Positions 44,490 through 57,100 of a stretch of DNA of 64,000 bases are shown piece after piece. The notes beneath the pieces were generated by a model. That model did not search any database. It saw nothing but the letters and a program-made list of their open reading frames with translations, and was not told the DNA's origin. Origin of the DNA: Haematococcus lacustris (Eukaryota > Chlorophyta > Chlorophyceae > Chlamydomonadales > Haematococcaceae); NCBI GenBank assembly GCA_030144725.1, contig JASKMD010000029.1, positions 13,358,700-13,422,699 of the forward strand. Reading direction: 5' to 3'. A program made the position numbers and the translations under genes. How positions within the stretch are numbered: the first letter of the stretch is position 1; every line of letters starts with the position of its first letter.

Positions 44490-44580
44490 TCACTCAACTA
44501 CTACAAACAAGTTGAAGCATCCTTGGTCGCACCCTTGATGACTACAACCCCCACACCGGTGGCACGTTCCCCCTAAACCA
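44490..44580 (-). repeat. Conserved element segment, GGGTGCGACC core (copy 4)
   Basis: On the minus strand it contains GTAGTCATCAAGGGTGCGAC and flanks like those of the other copies. It lies downstream of the RuvC-III piece at 44640-44815. Confidence 0.65.
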
Positions 44581-44639
44581 CTGGGCACCTCATCAAAACC
44601 AACAGCTTGATGCTTTTGTAAGGCCAACATCCTGTGTAA

Positions 44640-44815
44640 ACTTGGGCAACCGGGCATTGGCCCGCTTGTAGTTCTGCTGGTACTCTTTGCCAATGGGGGC
44701 CAGAGCCTCCCGGTCCTTTCAGCTGCACAGCTCCAGGGGAGCGCTGCATGCTCTCCCCGATGCGTTGGAAGTTAAGGCATCCGTTGGTGTCCCGGTCCAG
44801 CCACCTGCCTCATGG
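44640..44815 (-). pseudogene. Fanzor/TnpB-like RuvC-III fragment
   Basis: The minus strand reads GRWLDRDTNGCLNFQRIGES, the RuvC-III signature, then loses similarity to the usual LELC-type tail. The proline-rich linker precedes it (44820-45000). The arrangement mirrors 20254-20430. Confidence 0.65.
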
Positions 44816-45164
44816 GGGGGCTTGGGGTCGTGGCACTGGCCAGGTGCAGCAAGAAGGGGCTGGTCCTGGCCAGGGGGAGGTGGGTCCTGGGCAGGGGGAG
44901 AGGGCGGGTCCTGGGCCAGGGGGGCCTGAGCTGGGGAAGGTGGGGAGCCCTGGGCAGGGGGAGGGGGGCTGGGCGGCACCTCATGGCACATACTTAGCAT
45001 ACCGGTGGTTCCAGACATGTTGTTCCGTGCTGAATGAGTTTTGTTTGCAATGATGCAGGCGATGCAATGATGAGGCGTCTGGTTATGTCTGCAAAAGTGT
45101 GAAGTTGGAATTCACGGACCTTGGGCGCTTTTGAAGTGGGTCCCTAGCTACACCATCACAGGGA

Positions 45165-46442
45165 ATGGACTCATGGAAACAATTTGCGCACGGCGTATTC
45201 AAACGGACCGCCGAGCAGCTCACGGGGCCGTTGCGCAACAGCCAGTTTGAGGAGAAAAGGGTACTCGTGTCGCTGTTTGTAAAGCAGCGGACTGCCCCTT
45301 CATGTTACGTGGTGCACGCTTGCAGGTGCTCACGCCCGAACAATTTCTGGCAGCCGGTGATTACCTAGTCAGAGCGTGCCCCACGTGGCTGTGGTGCGCA
45401 CTGTCGCGACGCAGCGCGGCGAAACCCTTGTTGTGCAGTTTAGTGCACGCTTGGCACCTTAGCATCCTCTGCCTAGCATACCACTTTTTTCCCGCTGCAC
45501 GTATGCTACTAGGGAGGGAGGGGACGCCAAGAAGAAACGTACATATTTCCCAGCTGACAAGCAGTACCTGGTCACTCGGAATGGTAGGCTGCGCTCAAAG
45601 CTGAACTGCCTGATGAGCTTTATCACCACTGTTAATGGCGCTGCCCCCTGTCCCTTTTCCTGCAGTGCCCTGCCTGAGAAGGGCGGCTGATGCTGAGGCA
45701 TGTAACGCCGAGTTTGCGTTGGGCGGCGCTGAGGAGGGCTGGGTGGCCACGCACAAAGATCCTGCTGCAACCGATAGCGCACAGGCTGCAGCCGACAGTG
45801 CTATCCCTTCCATAGACGACTCTGAAGTGCCAGGGCGGATCCCTGGCCCTGCACCCGTGGCAGCAGCTGCTGCCCCCCGTGTAGACGATGACATCCCAGA
45901 CATTTCAGAGCTGGAGTTGGCTGCTGCTGACGATGAGGTAGACTGAGGCTCACACCCAGCATGCCCTCCCAGGCTGTAACTTCTGGGCTGTAGCAGCAGA
46001 GGCTGTAGCAGCAGAAGCTGTAACAGCAGAGGCTGTTGAACCCAATTAGACCAGGGTAGGCAGGCAGGCTGGCTGAAGAGGAGCAAGGCATGCCACAGGT
46101 TGATTGCACCCTGCCAGTCTTCAGGCCCTGCAGCAGCTGCTCACCCACTGGGGTGGTGGCCCAGACAGTGGCCTCAACCCTGGCCTCAACCACTGATCCT
46201 GGCTGTGCTCCCTAGCCTGTTGCTGCACATGTTCCTCCTTCTGCTGGATGTGTAGCCTAGCCTGACCTGACCTGCGCCTGGCGCCTGCCTGCAGGCCGCC
46301 CTGCCCCCAGCCATAGTGGCGGCCACCCAGGGTGGAGGCAACTACCTGCAGGCCCAGGAGCCCCCGGACACCATCCTGCGCACCCGCACCTACGACCTCT
46401 ACATCACATATGACCAGGTGCAGCCAGCTGTGGATGCTGGCG

Positions 46443-46477
<35 letters not shown>

Positions 46478-47765
46478 CTGTGTGTGTGAGTGCTTGGGTT
46501 GTCCAGCTGGGCCACCCGCCCCCTGCCTACCCTTACCCAGCACTGCCCCAGCACCCATACCAGGCTGGCAGCTTCACATCATGATTGATAATAACAAGTG
46601 CCCCTGATTGTCCAGAGCTGCAGCTGGTGACGGCTTGTTTGTCCTGAGGATGGCACAGCCCATACAGCTTGGCTTGCTGCTGACATGCTGCTGCCCCCTG
46701 GTAGCACACCCCTCGCAGCACAGGCCCCGCTTCAGAGACAGCATGCTGACACTGGCTGCGGTGTGTGTGCTGCTGCGTGCGCAGTACTACCAGGTGCCGC
46801 GGCTGTGGCTGGTGGGGTATGATGAGAGCAGGCAGCCCCTGCCCCCCGCCAAGGTGAGCAGCCCCCGCTGCCCTAGGCCCTTCGTAGCCATGCAGCTGGA
46901 TGGGCAAACTCTTGACACACATGCAGCAGCAGGGCCATGTGCCCTGCTCAGGCAGAGCCAAGCAGGCTGCAATGCAGTCACCCCGGTCCAGCGCGGCACT
47001 GAAGCACGGCACCCAACTCCCCAACCTTGCTTAGTGTGCAGATCCAAGTAGTCACAGCCCAGTGTCCAGGCCTTTGCCCACCACTCTCTGTGCATGATCA
47101 GCACTGGGCCATGGCAGCCTAGCGGCCATGTGGTGTACTCCTGGGCGGGCACCTCTGGGCCCACAGGTGCTGGAGGACGTGAGCGAGGAGCACGCGCGCA
47201 AGACCATCACCATCGACCCGCACCCGCACCTGGCCATCACCGCCGCCTCCATCCACCCCTGCCGGCACGCAGAGACCATGAAGCGGCTGGTGGACAACCT
47301 GCAGGCAGTGGGCAAGGAGTTCTCCGTAAACCAGTGAGTGGCTGCAGGGGTGAGGGTGAGGGCTGAAGGTGATGAGGGTGCATGGCAGCTGAAGGGGGTG
47401 AGGGGGGGTGGCAATGTCAGCACTGCAGCTGTGCCAGTGCCCCAGGCTACGATACGGGATGCTGCACTCTTCATCATTGACTTGGGTAATGTGGGCTATC
47501 ACTTACGTGGCCTATGACATGGCCTTCCCTGCATGGTGCTGCCCATCAGTGCATGACATCCTCAGCATGGGTTGCTGGATATCCCTGCGCTGTGTGATGA
47601 GCTGTGGCATTACGGTGAGCACCACCAGGTTCAGCGCAGAAGCTCCTCCCCCTCATGCCGCACCCTGCTGCCTGCATGTGCAGCTACCTGGTGCTGTTCC
47701 TGAAGTTCATCGCCTCAGTGGTCCCCACCATCCAGTACGACTATACAATGTCGGTGGGCAACTGA
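45165..47765 (+). CDS. ATG3: Autophagy-related protein 3 (ATG8-conjugating E2-like enzyme)
   Basis: ATG3 takes activated ATG8 from ATG7 and transfers it to phosphatidylethanolamine during autophagosome growth (family knowledge). Eight exons join in phase to 315 residues: 45165-45260, 45326-45393, 45513-45583, 45666-45937, 46295-46417, 46785-46853, 47167-47333 and 47684-47765. The start is [34 protein letters not shown] and [16 protein letters not shown] follow, and then VPCLRRA. The acidic flexible region contains [11 protein letters not shown]. The E2 core has [20 protein letters not shown] and [19 protein letters not shown]. The HPC motif with the catalytic cysteine is in [18 protein letters not shown]. 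The end is [17 protein letters not shown]. All landmarks are present and in order. Confidence 0.95.
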
Positions 47766-49601
47766 GATTTGCTGCAGCAATGCCGGCAGTAGCCAATTGG
47801 CCTGCATATCGGCATATGCCATGCAATGGTGCTGCTGCTGCTGATGATGATGGTGATGAGTGGGCAAGTGATGTGCCCCAGGCTGTAGTACCCCAGGCGG
47901 TAGTTGCAGCAGCTGTCCTGCAGAGGTGGCATGGGTGTGGACTTGCTTTGGCAAGTGCAGCCATGGCAGCAAGAGGGCCAACGCTAGTGCTGCATGGGCC
48001 AGGATGGGACGGCCGGGTGGCTGCTAGAGTTAAAGGCAGCAAGAGGACCAGCACAGGTGCAGCAAGGGCGAGCAAGGGGTGGTCTGGGTCGCTGTCCCTG
48101 GGAGATGTGCTCCTAGGGTCAACCCCCACCCTAGGACACTGAGCCTCACATCACCTTGGTTTTGTTTTACTCTTGATGGAATTGAACCCTATACCTCCCT
48201 CTGATTGTGTTTGTTTGTCCCTTAGACCATGTGCACACATGGTACTGCAGGATTGGGAAGCTGAAGTTGCGTAGGGTAGGTGCGTGTGGTGGGAATGTGA
48301 CCGGCAAGGCCGTTTGATCACCTGGCATGATGCGGGTGCGTCGCCAGGTGGCAAGGCAGAGCTGTGCACGTTTGCATTTCGTGAGGGTGACAGTCTGCAA
48401 GGCTGCCCACGTAGTGGGGCTGTACCCACACTTGCACGGAGCTGTCAAGATTTGCTGGCTGGTGACCAGATGCAGCCAGTCAACACCAACCATGAGACAG
48501 TCAATCCCTCACACAGGGGATGTGTGTGAGCAAGAGCTTGAAGAGCTTGAGCTAGCAATGGAGGCACACACACCAGATGGGCGTGGCTGAAGAGGCCGAC
48601 AGGGCACGCTAGCAGCAGCCTGTACACTAGTAGGCTCACAGCCTGTGTTTGATTTCAAGTCTTGCTGTGTCTTGGAGTAGCATCTGGGCTGTAAGGTTCA
48701 GACGTTGGTGACCATGAGTGGTGTATGATGACGAAGCCCATGGTGAAGGAGGGGCAGGTCGAGGGTAGAGCTGGCCGAGTTGAGTCCGTCTGCTGGACCA
48801 GGGACAGTCAACTGGGCTGCCAGCCTTGTCCTCCGCCTTGCAAAGTGATGACGATGGTGGAGGCTGTGGCAGCTGCTGCCTACCTCAGCTGCATGCAAAC
48901 TACGAGCTACACTGCCGTTGGATGGCTTCATCACAACTGCCATCAAGTCTTTGTGTGCACGGCCTTGAGATGCGTGGTTCACTGTGGGGGAGGTCTCATC
49001 AGTGATGAGTCGTCACGCTTTTGTTATCACGACTTTTTCGCATGGATGTGCATATAACCGTATAATGCACAGAGGAGGGCGAGCACGGACCCCGTGTTGT
49101 AACATCAGGCTGGTGGCTGGCCTGGCTTATGTTACAAGGACCACCTTGCACATGGGGCCTGCCTAACTGCCAGCTCATCACATCCTCGCACTGTCGGTAG
49201 TCAATGTAGTTAATGCTGCACACCAGGGTGATGAGCATCATGTCCGAGCATGGGCTACAAGCATCAGACCCTGGTCCCTCCACGAGCACGGCATCGTTTG
49301 CTCACATGATTGTACTTTGTCTGAGCTAAACATGGGTCAACCCCTGTGTGAATTTTAGTGACCAGGGATTTTCGCACAGCAGGCCGTCACATGGGCGGCA
49401 GAGGCCTTACCCTATACCATGATACTGCGGCAAAGCTCGCACAATCTTTCGTCTGTACCGCTGGCTTTGACACAGTGGAATGAATTGCATGCAAGCAATC
49501 ACCAAGCCATGCAAGCAGCCTGGCGCAGTAACACGGCGGTGCGCCGCGGAGCGACCCATCTTCGTCACTTCGGGCATGATTACTTGAGAAGAATATAAGG
49601 G
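47766..49601. other. Intergenic region between ATG3 and MDN1
   Basis: No conserved protein block on either strand. The last few hundred bases should hold the MDN1 promoter. An ATG at 49603 with a 29-codon frame ending at a GTGAGT donor is a possible first MDN1 exon, but its link to 49902 does not keep phase with the acceptors I see. Confidence 0.4.
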
Positions 49602-49901
49602 AATGGCGACATCGCAATTGCGCGTCCTCGTGCTTCGGCACCCAGAGCTTGCATCGGAGCCACATATAGTACGAGCATCGTCCGGGCAAGTGAGTTAGTC
49701 GCTGAGGCCGCCAGTGACCAACCCCGACGGCGAGCGTGTCGCCAGGCCGTCGACCTCTGCACAACTTGAAACACTGCGGCTCAGTGATGAAGTCTACACC
49801 AGGCTGCCCCCACCGTGTCCGCACATCGTTGCCGCCCGGTCAAACCCCACACTCCGGTGCTCAGGGCGCTGATAATGCTGAGCTGTCTGTTTGCACCGCA
49901 G

Positions 49902-51119
49902 GCGGACTTCCAGCAGCTGCTGTCCACCTTGGACAGTCTGTTCTGCCAACCAGCTTACACGCTGTCAGTGGCTGACTGTTTCAGAGCAGATCTGCTGCGG
50001 CTGTGCAGCTGCCTGACCCAGCTGCACACAAGCCACCAGCTCAGACACCAGCAGCACGCAGACAGCGTGGACCAGCACGACTGCGCCTTTGCAGTAGCCC
50101 TGGCTACGGTGCTGGAAGTCGCGCCTCACATCAAAGGGTGGGTGAGGCGTAGGGTAGGGCAGGGCAGGGCAGGGCAGGTAGGGCAGGCAGTTGAGCTGCA
50201 TCACCTCCTTCCCCTCCCCCTCCGCCTGCTGCTCTCCACCCCGACCCATTTCTTCTCACACTACGGGCGTTCAGACACTTACATCTACCTCTCCAGCTTA
50301 AGCGTCACATTCAACCCCACCACCCCTTCCTGGCCTGCCCCTGCCCAACCCCCTCCCCCTCACCCTCTCCCTCCCTCCCCTGCCCCCCTTGCCCATGTCT
50401 GATCCTGTCTAGCCCGTACCTGCGATTCCCCCCTCCCCCTGCCGCCCTCGCCCACGTCTGAGCTTGACCAGCCCTGTGCCCGGCCCCCCGCCTGTACCCC
50501 CAGGCTTGTGGTGCATTACCTGAGCCAGCGGCCTCCCCCTCATGCGTACCTGCTGCGGGCTCCAGCCCAAGCCTGCACCCCCAGCAGTGCGGTGCAGGCA
50601 GCTGGGAAAGCCCCAGCAACTGCAACACACCCGGCAGCCTCACCAGGCAGGGGAGGGGGGCCTGGCCCAGCCCCAGCCTCCCAGGCTTCCCCACAGGCAG
50701 GCAGGCGGGGGGGTGGCCCTGGCAAAAGCAAGCGTCTCAAGAAAGGGTCCCCGCTGCCTGCCACCCCCCTCCTCCCCACAGCAGCAGAGGCGGGGGAGGG
50801 AGGGGGGTCAGATGCTGTCATGGCTGCTGCTGCCCCGGTGTCAGGCTGTGCTCCTGTGCTGGCACCAGGCCAGGTTGCGGCAGCCAGCCTGCTAGCCCTG
50901 CGCTGCGCCCCTGAGCTAGGCCAGGCATGGGGCGCGGCTGCCTTCCTGCAGCTGCTGCGCCACCAGGAGGCAGGGGCCAGATGGGCGGCGGTGCAGGCGC
51001 TGGCACTGATCATGGACCTGGTGCGCGGGAGATAGGGAAGATGGTAGCCGAGCAGGAGGCAGGGGCCCAGGGCACGAGGCCGAGGGGCAGGGCAGGAGAG
51101 GCAGGGAGGGCTGAAGCAG

Positions 51120-51155
<36 letters not shown>

Positions 51156-54100
51156 GTGCTTGTTTGCCCTCTCCCCGTCTCCCCACCCCTCCCTGCACTA
51201 CCCTTCTTTACCCTTACCCCTTGCTTCTCCCCTTCCCCTACCTCTGCTGCTGCCTGCTGCCCTGCCCAGGGGGACAGCGCCGCCTGCCAGCTGGCTGACC
51301 AGGTGCTGAGTCCAGGCCCAGCAGGTGGCGGCAGCAGGCTCCTGGCAGGCGGCCCGCAGCGCTGCTCAGCTGCAGCAAGCTGCAGCCTGGATCCCCCACC
51401 CCCTCACACCTGCTTGCCACACCTGCCACCACCGCAAGCACTCCACGCAGCAGCGGAGCAGCAGCAGCAGCAGCAGCAGCAGAGCAACCAGTCAGGCCAG
51501 ATGGACGCAGCACAGGGGGCCGCAGGCAGGAGGCCAGCCAGCAGCCCCAGCTGCACCTCAGGGCCAGGGCCAGGGCCAGGGCCAGGGCCAGGGCCAGGGC
51601 CAGGAGCTGGGGCAGGGGACGAGGCCCCTCCCCCCCTCCTCCCTGCCTGCAGCAGCTGGGTATGTCGAGGTGTGTGGGCTGGAGCTGCCGTGTGTCACGG
51701 ACCCCTGCCTCCACGCACCCCTCCCTGCTGCCAGCTGGCGTGCAGCACCCGCAGCTGCAGGAGCAGCAGGGTCAGCAGGGCCCGTGGGGGAGGTCGGGCC
51801 TGCCACCCACTGTGGCGGCCAACCTGGGGCGTGCGGCCCTGGCCTTGTGTGCGGGGCGGCCACTGCTGCTGGAGGGGCCGCCTGGGTGCGGCAAGACCTG
51901 GCTGCTGGAGCACCTGGCCCGCCTGACAGGGAACGACAGCAGCATGGTGGGGCGCATGGGGCCAGCCCAGCCAGCAGGGTTTGAACACCCCACCACCTAG
52001 GGCCGCCGCCTGGGTCGCCTCGCCCAATCCTTCCTCCCCTCTTTCCTCCTCCCCCTGACCGCCTCTCACCTGCTCTGCTCACCCCCTCCCTGCTGCCCCG
52101 CTGCAGGTGCGCATCCACCTTGATGATCAAATGGATGCCAAGAGCCTGCTGGGGGCGTACCTGTGCACCGCAGTGCCTGGAGAGTTTGCCTGGCAGCCTG
52201 GACCGCTGGTGCGCGCAGTCACTGAGGGGCGCTGGCTGGTGGTCGAGGACGTCAACATGGCCCCACCAGACGTGCTGGCGGCACTGGTCCCCCTTCTGGA
52301 GGTGAGGGACCAGGTCACACAACATCACTCTTGACCTGACAAGACCAGATCAGATCAGATTGGCATTAGCCACATCAGGATGTACCAGACTACAGCAGAC
52401 CATGAACAGGAGCCGTTGCCGTGGCACACGCTACCAGAGCGCTTCCTAACCCTGGCTGTAGAACTCATCAGCAGCCAGCTACACCCCCTACCTTACTGCA
52501 CCTTACTGCCCCTGCCCCGTCTGGCTGCAGCCCGACCAGCCAGCCTGTCTGTGTGTTGGTGCCCATGTGCTCCCACCCGCTCAGCAGCTCCCATGCACAT
52601 GTGCCATGCAGGGCGGCAGCCTGACAGTGCCCAGCCGTGGCGAGGTCCTGCAGGCAGCCCCCGGCTTCCAGCTGCTGGCCACAGTGACGAGCGCACCAGG
52701 GCGCTGCTGCTGCTGCGGGCCTACCTGGGGCCGGAGGGGCCGGGGGGGCTTATGCTACCACCAACATGGCCAAGGTGGGCCACTCTACACCACCCCCACT
52801 CTACACCACCCCCACTCCACACCACCCCCACCTCGCCCCGCCCCTGCCAGGCCTGCCATGGTGTCTGCTCACTTCCTGCCCGCCCTTGCTGCTTGCGCTC
52901 AGGAGCTGCTGGGCAGCCTGTGGTCCTATGTGCGGGTGGTGCCGCCCTCGGAGGCTGAGCAGCTTGCCCTGCTGGCGGGCTCCTTCCCTGCAACCACGCC
53001 CCTCCTGCCTCCTGCTCTCGCTTGCCTGGCCCTTGTGCACTTGGCCAGTGGACAAGCGCGGCCTACCTCAACGTCGTCTTCAACCTCTCCTGCGGCGCCT
53101 ACGCATCATGACCACCACCAGGAGCAGCAGCAGGGCGACATGGAATGTGATGAGAGTGAGACGCAGAAGCCATGCGTAGGTGCCACGCAGCGTGGTGATC
53201 ATACCTGGTGGCAAGATGCAGCTACCGCGGCTGTAGCGCGGGCTGGGCTGCGCCCTGGGGAGCTGGCACTGGCCCTTGCCCGCCACTTCTCCGTGCGTGA
53301 CCTTTTCAAATGGGCGGCGCGGATGCAAGCGCTTCATGCCCCAGCCCTGGCGGCGCGCTCACTGCGTGCCATGACGCAAGCTGCCACTGCGATGTGGAGC
53401 TGGACACTGAAACCCGACAGCGACGGCCACACTCCCGTCGGCGCGCCCACGGATGCCCATGGGGCAGGGTACAACCTGCTTACAGCAGACGCAGGAGTGC
53501 GCGAGGCTGGGTTTGTCGAATGCGCAGACCTATTCGCTGCCCTGGTGGCAAGTACTGAGCAGCGACGCAGGCTGCTGCGCGCACTGGCCATGGTGTGGAG
53601 CCTCCCTCCAGAGCAAGCCGTAGAAAAGTACGACACCCTGGCCAAGCCTGAGCTTTCAGAGGGCACAGCAGAGCTAGTCATTGGGCGCGCCCTCCTCCCC
53701 TACCGCCTCAGCAGTGACGACGGGAGCGGCGCTGGCGAACGGGCCGAGGAAAGCAGTGGGTACCCTGCTAATGCAGGTACACGTCAAAGCGATGCCAAAC
53801 ATCGCTTAGTCACTTTGACAGGGTTGGGCACTTTTGCGCGTACCGGGTTGTCCTTGCGCCTGATGGAGCGTGTGGCAGTGGGGCTGGCGTTGTCGGAGCC
53901 GCTGCTGCTGGTTGGCGAGACCGGCACCGGGAAGACCACGCTCGTTTCGCGGCTGGCAGGGCTGTGTGGAGTGCCGCTGGTGGCGTTTAACATGAGCCAG
54001 CAAACAGACAGCAGCGACCTGCTGGGCGGCTTCAAGCCAGTGGAACCGCGGGATGCGCTGCTGCCGCTGCTGGCCCCTTTCCAAGACCTCATCAGACGCA

Positions 54101-57100
54101 CCTGGAGCAAGTAGGTGCGGCCAGGCCAGGCCAGCCGCAGGCCAGGTCAGGCAGGGCTGCACCACAATAGGTAGGCAGAAGTAAGGGCGCCCGGGACATG
54201 GCAGCTTGGTGGAACTGTGCTGTGCCTTTGTGCACTTTCTTTGTGGGGGGGGCTAGCAGGGGCTGGGTCGGCTACCCAACCTTGCTCGTCCCATTCGTTC
54301 CAAATTCTGAAGAGGACCACTGCTATGATATGCCATACTCACCTCCTGACTGGCCACCCCTCCCACCTGGGCTCGCCCTGCTGCCCTGGCCCTCCCCCCC
54401 ACTTGTTGTCCCACCCTTCATCATGGCACACACAGCATGGGTCAGTTGTTAAAAGTTATCTGGAACTCAGCCCTGGTATTCCCTTGTTTGACCAGCCCTG
54501 CACCCTGCACTGTTCAGGGGTAACAACGAGGACTTCCTGGCCCGCTGCTGCAAGTATGCAGAGCGCCGCAAGTGGTCGCACCTGCTGCAGGCCTTCAAGA
54601 CAGCCCTGGCCAAGGTGCAAGCAGCCTTGGGCTCCCTGACTGCGACTGCGCAACAGACCGGGGATGCTGCAGCTTCTCTGGCTCCCGCAGCCAGGCAGGG
54701 CCAGGTCCAAGCTGCTGATGAGCCTGGCACAGGCAAAGCAGCAGGTGGTGCTGAGCGCAGCAGCCCTGTCAGCAAGCGAGGCGTGTCCGCAGTGCAGCCA
54801 CCGCCACCCGATAGCAAAAGGCGCCGCACGTCACCGCCCACTGCCTCATCTCCGCAAGCGCAACCCTCCATGGGCAACTCCGTCGCGGCTAATCTTGAAC
54901 GCGCCGCTGGCAATGCTGCCAGCAGTGAGGTGCTGCGAGCTGCCTGGCGCGGATTTGCTGCAGAGTTGGCCACCGCGGAACGCGCAGCAGCGGTGGCAGA
55001 GGGCGGCTTTGCTTTCGCGTTCGTAGAGGGCAAGCTGGTGCAAGCCTTGCGGCATGGCTGGTGGTTGCTGCTGGACGAGTTGAATTTGGCGCCCCCGGAG
55101 GTGTTGGAGAGGGTCGCCGGCTTGCTGGAGGGTCCCTCCGGGAGCGTGACGCTAGTGGAGCGCGGTGATGTGGCCACGGTGCCGCGCCATCCTGGGTTCC
55201 GCCTCATCGCCGCCATGAACCCCGCTACGGATGCAGGCAAGCGCGAACTGCCGGCCGCACTTCGCAACCGGCTGACGGAAGTGTGGGTGCCAGAGCCTAG
55301 TCAGCGCGAAGACTTGCAGGTCCTGGTGCACAGCTACCTGGCGAACTTCGCGACATCATCGCTGGGCAGCAAGCAGGGTGCACCAGGCGGAGCAAGCGCG
55401 GCCGGCAGCAGCCCGGTAGACGCATGCGTGGATCTTTACATCGCCCTGAAGGCTGAGGCTGTGAGTGTGCAAGCATGTGCTCAACCCTGACTCAAATCTG
55501 TATCCCAGCTCAGTCCGACCTTCACTGACCAGCCTTGCGATCAATGGCCGCCACTCAGCTACCACCAACACAGTAACCAGCCTTGCCATCTTGCTGACAC
55601 CATGACCAACGCGGTTGGCATCACTGCAGATGCGCTCTGCTGCTCACGTGTCTGTCTTGGTGCTCCTGTCACCTTTCGCACACACTGCTGCCCACCAGGG
55701 TGACCTACCTACCTCTCTTCTCACCCTCACCCTCACACTCCCTACCCCGTTGCCCTGCCCAACCTTGTCACACCTTGGGTGCTGCTGCAGGAGGCTCGGT
55801 TGACTGACGGTGCCGGGCAGAAGCCTGCGTACTCCATGCGCACGCTGTGCCGTGCACTGGACTACGCACGGTGTAGTGCTCCCAAGTACGGGCTGCAGCG
55901 CGCCCTATATGACGGCTTTGCCATGGCCTTCAGCACACAGGTGGGTGAGAGGGGGAGGCAGGCTGCCAGGGAGGCAGGATTGTGATTAGGGTTGGGGTTG
56001 GGGTGAAGGTCAGTATTAAGGTCAGGGTCAGGGTTAGGGTCAGGGTCAGGGTCAGGGTCAGGGTCAGGGTCAGGGTCAGGGTCAGGGTCAGGGTCAGGGT
56101 CAGGGGCAGGGGCAGGGGCAGGGGCAGGGGCAGGGGCAGGGGCAGGGGCAGGGGCAGGGGCAGGGGCAGGGGCAGGGGCAGGGGCAGGGGCAGGGGCAGG
56201 GGCAGGGGCAGGGGCAGGGGCAGGGGCAGGGTCAGGGTCAGGGTCAGGGTCAGGGTCAGGGTCAGGGTCGGGTCAGGGTCAGGGTCAGGGTCAGGGTCAG
56301 GGTCAGGGTCAGGGTCAGGGTCAGGGTCAGGGTCAGGGTCAGGGTCAGGGTCAGGGTCAGGGTCAGGGTCAGGGTCAGGGTCAGGGTCAGGGTCAGGGTG
56401 GACCCTGATCCTAAGCCTAATCTGAGGAGGCAGTAGCCCTGGGGTAGGTGCATCAGCTGAGCCCCCCTTTCCCCTTCCCCCACACACTGCGTGCGGGGCG
56501 CAGCCTTCCTCCCTTACCATGCCCCTGCCTCCTCCTCCATCCCTCCCTCCCCTTCTTCAGCCACATTGCATTGTCACTTGCCCCCTTACCTTCTTGGATA
56601 TCCATACCCTAGCAAGGCTCATGAACAGTCGTGTGAAGGTCTCTCCTGCACTGCCCTCTCACCTGATCCCCCGCTTGCCAAGGCCTGGTGAAGCATGCTC
56701 CCCCCGCCCTTCATTCCCCGCCCACCTCCCCATGTGTCGCAGCTCACCCCTGACAGCCAGCCCCGGGTGGAGGCCCTGCTGTTGCTTCACCTGCTGCCCG
56801 GCGTCAAGAACGCCAAGGTGGGCCGCTATTGCCTCTTCCCCAGGGAGCTTCAGCAGCCAGCGGCAGTCCACCCCTGCAGTGTGGCCAGGGCCTAGAGGAC
56901 CTCCTCAAGCCACCCTCCTCACCAACATCAATCAAGCCCACCTGACCCACCCCTGCCCACCACAGGACCTTTCATCCAAACTCACCAAGTCTAACCCCTG
57001 ACCACTTTGTCCACCTGTCATCACACCTCATCTCACCCACACCTGTAGCTGCACCTGCACCTGCACCAGGCTGACTGGCACACTGGTGACACCCCCTCTC

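Noticed and set aside
49387..49824. 145-codon minus-strand gene
   Set aside because: It overlaps the upstream region and probable first exons of MDN1, with no motif or likely start.
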